A DNA stretch of 64,000 bases from Curtobacterium sp. UNCCL20 (lineage in GTDB: Bacteria; Actinomycetota; Actinomycetes; Actinomycetales; Microbacteriaceae). The position numbers were made by a program, and so were the translations under genes. Positions within the stretch are counted from its first letter, which is position 1, and every line of letters starts with the position of its first letter. The DNA is taken from contig NZ_FNKG01000002.1 in assembly GCF_900101675.1 (NCBI RefSeq), positions 205,005 through 269,004 of the forward strand, written 5' to 3'. Below the pieces are notes generated by a model. It was not told the origin of the DNA, did not search any database, and worked only from the letters and a program-made list of their open reading frames with translations. Shown here one piece after another: positions 59,776 through 64,000 of this stretch.

Positions 59776-60969
59776 TCAGACCGTCGGGACGCTCCCCGTC
59801 GCCGTCCCGACCGGACGGCCCGCACGGCTGCGACGCGCCGCCTGCGCCGCGAACACGGTCAGCACCACGGCGGCCAGGGTGATGCCCGCTCCCGCCCAGA
59901 TCGGCGAGGTGTACCCGAGCCCGGCGGCGATGGTCAGCCCACCGATCCAGGCGCCGAGCGCGTTGCCGAGGTTGAACGCGGCGATGTTCGCCCCGCTCGC
60001 CAGGGTCGGCGCGTGGTCGGCGTACTGTATGATCCGTGTCTGCAGGGCTGGCACGGTGGCGAACCCGAAGGCCCCCATGAGCACCAGGGACATGATCGTC
60101 AGCACGGGCGAGGCCGCGACGAGTGCGAACACCGCCAGCACCACGGTGAGCACGACCAGGACGACGAGCAGGGTGCCGTCGATCGACTTCGAGGCGAGCT
60201 TCCCGCCGGCGAAGTTCCCCACGAACAGCCCGACGCCGAACACGATGAGGAGCCACGGTACGGAGCTCGACGCGAATCCGGACACCGACGTCAGCGTGTA
60301 GGCGATGTAGGTGAAGGCGCCGAACATCCCGCCGTAGCCGAGCACGGTGATGCCGAGGGAGAGCCACACCTGGCCGGAGCGGAAGGCGCTGAGCTCCCGG
60401 GCGAGCGACGGTGTCTCGGTGACCCGGACGGCGGGGACGAGCACGAGCACACCCACGAGGGCGACGACACCGATGACCGCGATGGCCCAGAACGTGGCGC
60501 GCCAGCCGAGCGCCTGGCCGAGGAAGGTGCCGAAGGGGACGCCGAGCACGTTCGATGCAGTGAGGCCGGTGAACATCAGGGCGACGGCGGAGGCGCGCTT
60601 CTCGCGCGCCACCATGTTCGACGCGACGACGGACCCGATGCCGAAGAACGCGCCGTGGCAGAGGGCGGCGACGACGCGGCCGAGCATCATCACGCCGTAG
60701 ACCGGCGCGAGTGCGGAGAGCGTGTTGCCGATGATGAAGAGCACGAGCAGCCCGACCAGGACGGGCTTCCGGGGGAGTCGGGTGGTGGCGGCGGTGAGGC
60801 CGAGTGCCCCGACGATCACGGCGAGGGCGTACCCGGTCACGAGCCAGCCAGCCGTGGTCTCGGTCACCCCGTAGTCGGCGGCCACCTCGGGCAGCAGTCC
60901 GGTGATGACGAACTCGGTGAGGCCGATGCCGAATCCGCCGAGTGCGAGGGCGATGAGTCCCGCGGGCAT
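59776..60969 (-). CDS. MFS transporter, DHA1 (AraJ/YdhP-like)
   Basis: At 397 residues and 12 spans, it opens MPAGLIALALGGFGIGLTEFVITGLLPEVAADYGVTETTAGWLVTGYAL in outline, the signature of AraJ/YdhP-type DHA1 exporters. LPRKPVLVGLL is motif A, and LGNALGAWIGGLTIAAG the late motif. The substrate is unknown; sugars or toxic compounds are exported by relatives. Start ATG 60969. It is divergent from a MarR gene across a 136-bp gap with a 33-bp symmetric operator, so MarR control is very likely. Confidence 0.9.
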   Translation of the reverse strand: MPAGLIALALGGFGIGLTEFVITGLLPEVAADYGVTETTAGWLVTGYALAVIVGALGLTAATTRLPRKPVLVGLLVLFIIGNTLSALAPVYGVMMLGRVVAALCHGAFFGIGSVVASNMVAREKRASAVALMFTGLTASNVLGVPFGTFLGQALGWRATFWAIAVIGVVALVGVLVLVPAVRVTETPSLARELSAFRSGQVWLSLGITVLGYGGMFGAFTYIAYTLTSVSGFASSSVPWLLIVFGVGLFVGNFAGGKLASKSIDGTLLVVLVVLTVVLAVFALVAASPVLTIMSLVLMGAFGFATVPALQTRIIQYADHAPTLASGANIAAFNLGNALGAWIGGLTIAAGLGYTSPIWAGAGITLAAVVLTVFAAQAARRSRAGRPVGTATGSVPTV

Positions 60970-61017
60970 GGGGTGTCCTTCCGTTGTGCGGTGCAGCTGT
61001 CCCGCGTACGCTGGTTG

Positions 61018-61071
61018 TTGCAGACGCGGGATATCGATAGTTGCACACGCGGCATATCCGCGCAAGCAACT
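61018..61071. promoter_or_regulatory. probable MarR operator between MFS and marR genes
   Basis: AGTTG-N4-CGCGG-N5-CCGCG-N4-CAACT at 61039-61071 is a fully symmetric interrupted palindrome. In addition TTGCAGACGCGGGATATC (61018) and TTGCACACGCGGCATATC (61041) are imperfect direct repeats. It lies 35 bp before the MarR start and 49 bp from the MFS start. Confidence 0.7.
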
Positions 61072-61105
61072 GGCCGCTCCTGCAACGATCACCCGAAGGA
61101 GCCCG

Positions 61106-61555
61106 ATGTCCGTCGACGACACCTCGACCGCCGTCCGTGCCCACGGCTGGCGCACTCTCGCCGCCCTGCACGGCCTGATCGAGACGCGCCTCGAGCGAGC
61201 CCTGCGCGAGGTCGACCTCTCGGTCGTCGAGTTCACGGTCCTCGACGCCCTCCGTCGCCAGGACGGCTTCCACATGCGCATGCAGCAGCTCGCACGCGCC
61301 GCGGCCCTCAGCGCGAGCGCGACGACCCGACTCGTCAACCGCCTCGAGGAACGTGCGCTCCTCACCCGTGTCCTCTGCGCCGACGACCGGCGGGGGCTCT
61401 ACACGGAGCTCACGCACGCCGGGCAGGTCCTGCTCGACCGGGCGACGCCGATCCACGCCGCAGCGCTCGAGGAGGCGCTCGCCGAGGCGCGCGACGTCCC
61501 CGAGCTCGAGGAGCTCGCCATCGCGGTCGACCGACTCGAGGGTGCGACCGTCTGA
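61106..61555 (+). CDS. MarR-family transcriptional regulator
   Basis: The product (149 residues) has a winged helix: LSVVEFTVLDALRRQDGFHMRMQQLARAAALSASATTRLVNRLEERALL in outline, with CADDRRGLYTELTHAG as the wing. Start ATG 61106 with GAAGGA upstream. It is divergent from the DHA1 exporter with symmetric sites between them, the classical layout for a repressor that releases an efflux gene when its ligand appears. Confidence 0.9.
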   Translation: MSVDDTSTAVRAHGWRTLAALHGLIETRLERALREVDLSVVEFTVLDALRRQDGFHMRMQQLARAAALSASATTRLVNRLEERALLTRVLCADDRRGLYTELTHAGQVLLDRATPIHAAALEEALAEARDVPELEELAIAVDRLEGATV

Positions 61556-61573
61556 CCTCCGTCCCGTCGAGCA

Positions 61574-61611
61574 GGCCGGGAGGCGCGGCCTGCCCCGCCA
61601 CGGGCGCTACG
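61574..61611. repeat. decayed copy of the GGCCTGGAGGCGCG palindrome family
   Basis: GGCCGGGAGGCGCG at 61574-61587 differs from the family left arm at one position. A broken right arm (CCGCCACGGGCG) follows. It lies just upstream of the GH18-like lipoprotein gene. Confidence 0.5.
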
Positions 61612-61619
61612 GTGTGCAG

Positions 61620-62618
61620 GTGGTGCGGCGGACGGGTCTCACGGTCACGGCGGCGGTCGTGCTCACGGCAGTGCTCGGCGGCTGCGCCGCCGCCGAGGCG
61701 TCGAGCGGGGTGACCGTCGAGGCGTACGTCGAACCCGGTGGCGGCGCCGCTGCCCGGGTGTCCGGCGCGGCTCCGCGTTCGGCGACCATCGGCATCGACG
61801 GTGTCACCCTCACCGAGGACGGCGCGGGACTCGACGACGTCCCCGACGGTGTCGGCTCCCTCGCCCGCACCGCCGCGACGGGTGGCGCGTCGCCCGAGCT
61901 CCTCGTGAGCAACTACTCCGACCGGATCGGGGACTTCTCGCCTGCGATCGGCACCGCCCTGCTCGGGAACGCCGGACACCGGACCCGTGTGGCGACGGCG
62001 CTCGCCGCGGTTGCGGCACGCGAGCACGTGCGGGGCGTGCAGATCGACCTCGAGTCACTCCGCGCCCGGGACCGCGCTGGCCTCGTCGCCTTCGCCGCCG
62101 CGCTCTCCGACGCCGTGCACGAGCGGCTCGGCGCCCACGCCACGGTCTCGATGGCCGTGATGGCATCGACCACCGCTGACGGGTACCGGGACACCGGGTA
62201 CGACCTCCGCGGCCTCGGAGCACACGTCGACCGGTTCGTCCTGATGACGTACGACCAGCACGGCCCGTGGAGCGGACCGGGGACCGTCGGCGCCCTGCCC
62301 TGGGCGAAGCGGGTGGTCTCGGCCGCCGAGCACCAGGGGCTCTCGGCGCGCCGGATCGACCTCGGGATCGCCGGCTACGGCTACGTCTGGGGCGGATCGG
62401 GCGATCCGCAGGTCAGCCCGGCGTCGGCAGCGACGACCGCGGGACGAGCGGCGCGGTGGTCTGCGACGAACGGCGAGTGGTCCGCACGGCTCGACGACGG
62501 ACGCGAACTGCACTGGTCGGACGCCCGCTCCTACCGCGCCCGGGTCGCGCTCGCCGAGGACCTCGGCCTGCACGGCGTCGCGCTCTGGTCCCTGAACACC
62601 CTCGCGCTGCCGTCCTGA
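61620..62618 (+). CDS. GH18-like lipoprotein (YaaH/SleL-type fold)
   Basis: The protein has 332 residues from GTG 61620 (GTGs at 61614 and 61623 also fit). The signal ends VLTAVLGGC (Cys22), so it is a surface lipoprotein. The chitinase-like barrel is recognised from VSNYSDRIGDF, the active strand RGVQIDLES with Asp143 and Glu145, VSMAVMAST, FVLMTYDQHGPWSGPG and a late GVALWSLNT. Of the GH18 pattern DGxDxDxE, the first Asp is Arg and the second Gln, while the last Asp and catalytic Glu remain. It may act on peptidoglycan or chitin-like glycans, or be a binding protein. Confidence 0.8.
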   Translation: MVRRTGLTVTAAVVLTAVLGGCAAAEASSGVTVEAYVEPGGGAAARVSGAAPRSATIGIDGVTLTEDGAGLDDVPDGVGSLARTAATGGASPELLVSNYSDRIGDFSPAIGTALLGNAGHRTRVATALAAVAAREHVRGVQIDLESLRARDRAGLVAFAAALSDAVHERLGAHATVSMAVMASTTADGYRDTGYDLRGLGAHVDRFVLMTYDQHGPWSGPGTVGALPWAKRVVSAAEHQGLSARRIDLGIAGYGYVWGGSGDPQVSPASAATTAGRAARWSATNGEWSARLDDGRELHWSDARSYRARVALAEDLGLHGVALWSLNTLALPS

Positions 62619-62663
62619 TCGGACTCCGCCGCCGGATGCCGGCGCCGGACTCCGCCGTCTGCT

Positions 62664-63665
62664 TCAGCTGCGCGGGGGAGCGGTGGTCGAGCGGACGACG
62701 AGCGATGGCGGGACGAGGACCCGGGTCGGCGACGACGGCTCCGCGGCGCCTATCCGGTCGACGAGCCGGGCCGCGGCGAGTCGGCCGACCTCGTCGTTGT
62801 GCGGGTCGACCGTCGTCAGGCGGAGCAGGGGCGAGGCGGCGAGCGGGGTCTCGTCGTTGCCGATCACCGAGACGTCCTCCGGGATCCGGAGGCCGGCGTC
62901 CCGGACGGCGGCGATCGCGCCCATCGCCATCACGTCGTTCGCGGCGAACACCGCGGTCAGGTCGGGGTGGCTCTCGAGCGCCCGGCGGGTGCCCTCGTAG
63001 CCGGTGGCCTCGGAGGTTGGCCCGTCACCGAACACCAGCGGCTCGATGCCGGACTCGGCCAGCCGTGCGACGGTGGCGGCGCGCCGGACGGCAGCCGAGC
63101 CTCCAGACCCGGTGACGTGGACGATGCGGCGGTGACCCAGGCCGATGAGGTGATCCGCTGCCAACCGGCCGCCGGCGGCCTCGTCCGAGGCGACCACGTC
63201 GAGCCCGCCCGGGACCTCGGCGCGTTCGCCGGCGATCACCACCGGGGTGTCCGCGGGGACGACGAGGTCGCGGAAGCCCTCGGCCGCGAGCACGACCCCG
63301 TCGACGCGGAGTGACAGCAGGTCGTCGAACGGTGAGGAGTCGAGGTGGGCGTTCGCGCGGGTGTCGGCCAGGGTGAGCCGGAGGCCGTGCGGCGCGAGGG
63401 CGTCGCGCACGCCGTCGAGCATCGGGACGTACCAGGGGTTCCGGAAGTCGTCGACGACCACGCCGATCGTCCGGGTCCTGGTGCCCGCGAGGATGGCGGC
63501 CGCGCGGTTCGGTCGGTAGCCCAGCTCGGCGGCGGCGGCGAGCACGGCGGCCCGTCGTGCCGCGGAGACGCCCGGGTCGTCGCGCATGACCATCGAGACG
63601 AGCGACTTCGAGACGCCGGCACGGGTCGCGACGTCGATGATCGTCGGCGGGCGGCGGAGCGACAC
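62664..63665 (-). CDS. LacI-family transcriptional regulator
   Basis: The product (333 residues) has an N-terminal LacI helix-turn-helix (PTIIDVATRAGVSKSLVSMVMRDDPGV), then the sugar-binding core (IGVVVDDFRNPWYVPMLDGVRDAL, HLIGLGHRRIVHVTG, FAANDVMAMGAIAAVRDAGLRIPEDVSVIGNDETPLAA in outline). Start GTG 63665. It is divergent from a Gfo/Idh gene, and the gap holds a strong promoter and a perfect 20-bp palindrome, its likely operator. Confidence 0.93.
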   Translation of the reverse strand: MSLRRPPTIIDVATRAGVSKSLVSMVMRDDPGVSAARRAAVLAAAAELGYRPNRAAAILAGTRTRTIGVVVDDFRNPWYVPMLDGVRDALAPHGLRLTLADTRANAHLDSSPFDDLLSLRVDGVVLAAEGFRDLVVPADTPVVIAGERAEVPGGLDVVASDEAAGGRLAADHLIGLGHRRIVHVTGSGGSAAVRRAATVARLAESGIEPLVFGDGPTSEATGYEGTRRALESHPDLTAVFAANDVMAMGAIAAVRDAGLRIPEDVSVIGNDETPLAASPLLRLTTVDPHNDEVGRLAAARLVDRIGAAEPSSPTRVLVPPSLVVRSTTAPPRS

Positions 63666-63685
63666 GCGGGTCTCCCGATCGGTGC

Positions 63686-63746
63686 TTGACAGGACATGGG
63701 CTGGTGCGGCTACAGTCTAGCCACACGTTCTGGAACGTTCCAGAAC
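63686..63746 (+). promoter_or_regulatory. promoter and perfect 20-bp operator of the Gfo/Idh gene
   Basis: TTGACA at 63686-63691 and TACAGT at 63711-63716 (19-bp spacer) look like -35 and -10. GTTCTGGAACGTTCCAGAAC at 63727-63746 is a perfect 20-bp palindrome with a central CG, as in LacI-family operators. It lies just downstream of the -10, where a bound repressor would block initiation. Confidence 0.75.
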
Positions 63747-63774
63747 AGAACGCAGACCACTCGAAGGAGAGCAC

Positions 63775-64000
63775 ATGCGCGACAGCATCGGCGTCGCCGT
63801 CATCGGCGCCGGCATGGCCGGCAAGGCCCACATGGCCGCGTGGCGGAACGCGCCGTCCCTGTTCGCCCCGACCCTGCCGTCGGTGCGGCTGGTGTCGGTC
63901 GGCGACGTCGACGAGGCGCTCGCCGCCGACGCCGCGGCGCGGTTCGGCTACACGCGGCACGACACCGACTGGCGGGCGATCGCGGCCGCCGACGACATCG
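63775..64000 (+). CDS. Gfo/Idh/MocA-family oxidoreductase (partial, 5' part only)
   Basis: The first 75 codons are present before the window ends. The protein starts MRDSIGVAVIGAGMAGKAHMAAWRN with the Rossmann GxGxxG-type loop (GAGMAG) and continues VRLVSVGDVDEALAADAAARFGY, the cofactor-specificity strand. Start ATG 63775 after GAAGGAGA. Members oxidise or interconvert sugars and inositols with NAD(P). It is probably the first gene of a sugar operon repressed by the divergent LacI regulator. Confidence 0.88.
   Translation, partial: MRDSIGVAVIGAGMAGKAHMAAWRNAPSLFAPTLPSVRLVSVGDVDEALAADAAARFGYTRHDTDWRAIAAADDI

Overview
The window is very G+C-rich, uses GTG starts freely and is packed with short-spaced or overlapping genes. 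The metG-tatD-rsmA run, the trio of phosphomutase-like protein, DUF3090 and SCO1664-type protein, the Pmt-type mannosyltransferase and the two-permease sugar transporters without an ATPase all point to a high-G+C actinobacterium. I think it is Microbacteriaceae, plausibly Curtobacterium or a close relative; the genus is an inference. No integrase, transposase, phage structural gene or CRISPR array is visible, so this looks like chromosomal core with scattered accessory genes.

Layout. 1-7.1 kb: a P-loop kinase-like gene (cut by the left edge), an SDR epimerase, a thiosulfate-type sulfurtransferase behind an array of operator-like repeats, a drug-efflux MFS gene with a divergent TetR regulator, and a Pmt mannosyltransferase. 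7.1-11.5 kb: rsmI, metG, tatD and rsmA. 11.4-20 kb: an accessory block that separates rsmA from ispE. It holds a pentapeptide-repeat protein, a possible toxin-antitoxin pair with a PIN domain, a divergent SDR/XRE pair and an ATP-grasp / flavin monooxygenase / MetY operon that looks like organosulfur assimilation. 20-31.7 kb: ispE, a GT39-like membrane protein, and a molybdenum region (TOBE regulator, MoeB-rhodanese, modABC, moaD, moaA). Close by is a membrane-cytochrome/sulfite-oxidase-fold fusion that is a likely user of the cofactor. 31.7-37.8 kb: a MarR regulator, pheA, a lipid kinase, serS, a HAD phosphatase, tRNA-Ser(TGA) and an MTA/SAH nucleosidase. 37.8-45 kb: an SDR/HxlR pair, then a LacI regulator, a Gfo/Idh oxidoreductase and a sugar ABC transporter. 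45-47.5 kb: two BLUF blue-light sensors bracketing a gamma-butyrolactone-receptor-like TetR gene, a small membrane protein and a DUF5519 protein. 47.6-64 kb: a DUF3800 protein, three MFS transporters, the actinobacterial trio, an AAA+/VWA pair, GntR, MarR and LacI regulators, tRNA-Ser(GCT), an M20 amidohydrolase, a GH18-like lipoprotein and the start of a second Gfo/Idh gene.

The intergenic DNA is the least expected part. A 42-bp palindrome with arms GGCCTGGAGGCGCG / CGCGCCTCCAGGCC recurs at least six times, with extra half or decayed copies. One copy is a perfect 40-bp palindrome and another carries a compensatory base-pair change. Other gaps hold long symmetric nested palindromes, tandem 19-bp operator-like sites, a 23-bp minisatellite, and short tandem duplications that span stop codons.

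The two loci I would examine first are the BLUF-TetR-BLUF cluster and the ATP-grasp/monooxygenase/MetY operon with its iterated upstream sites.
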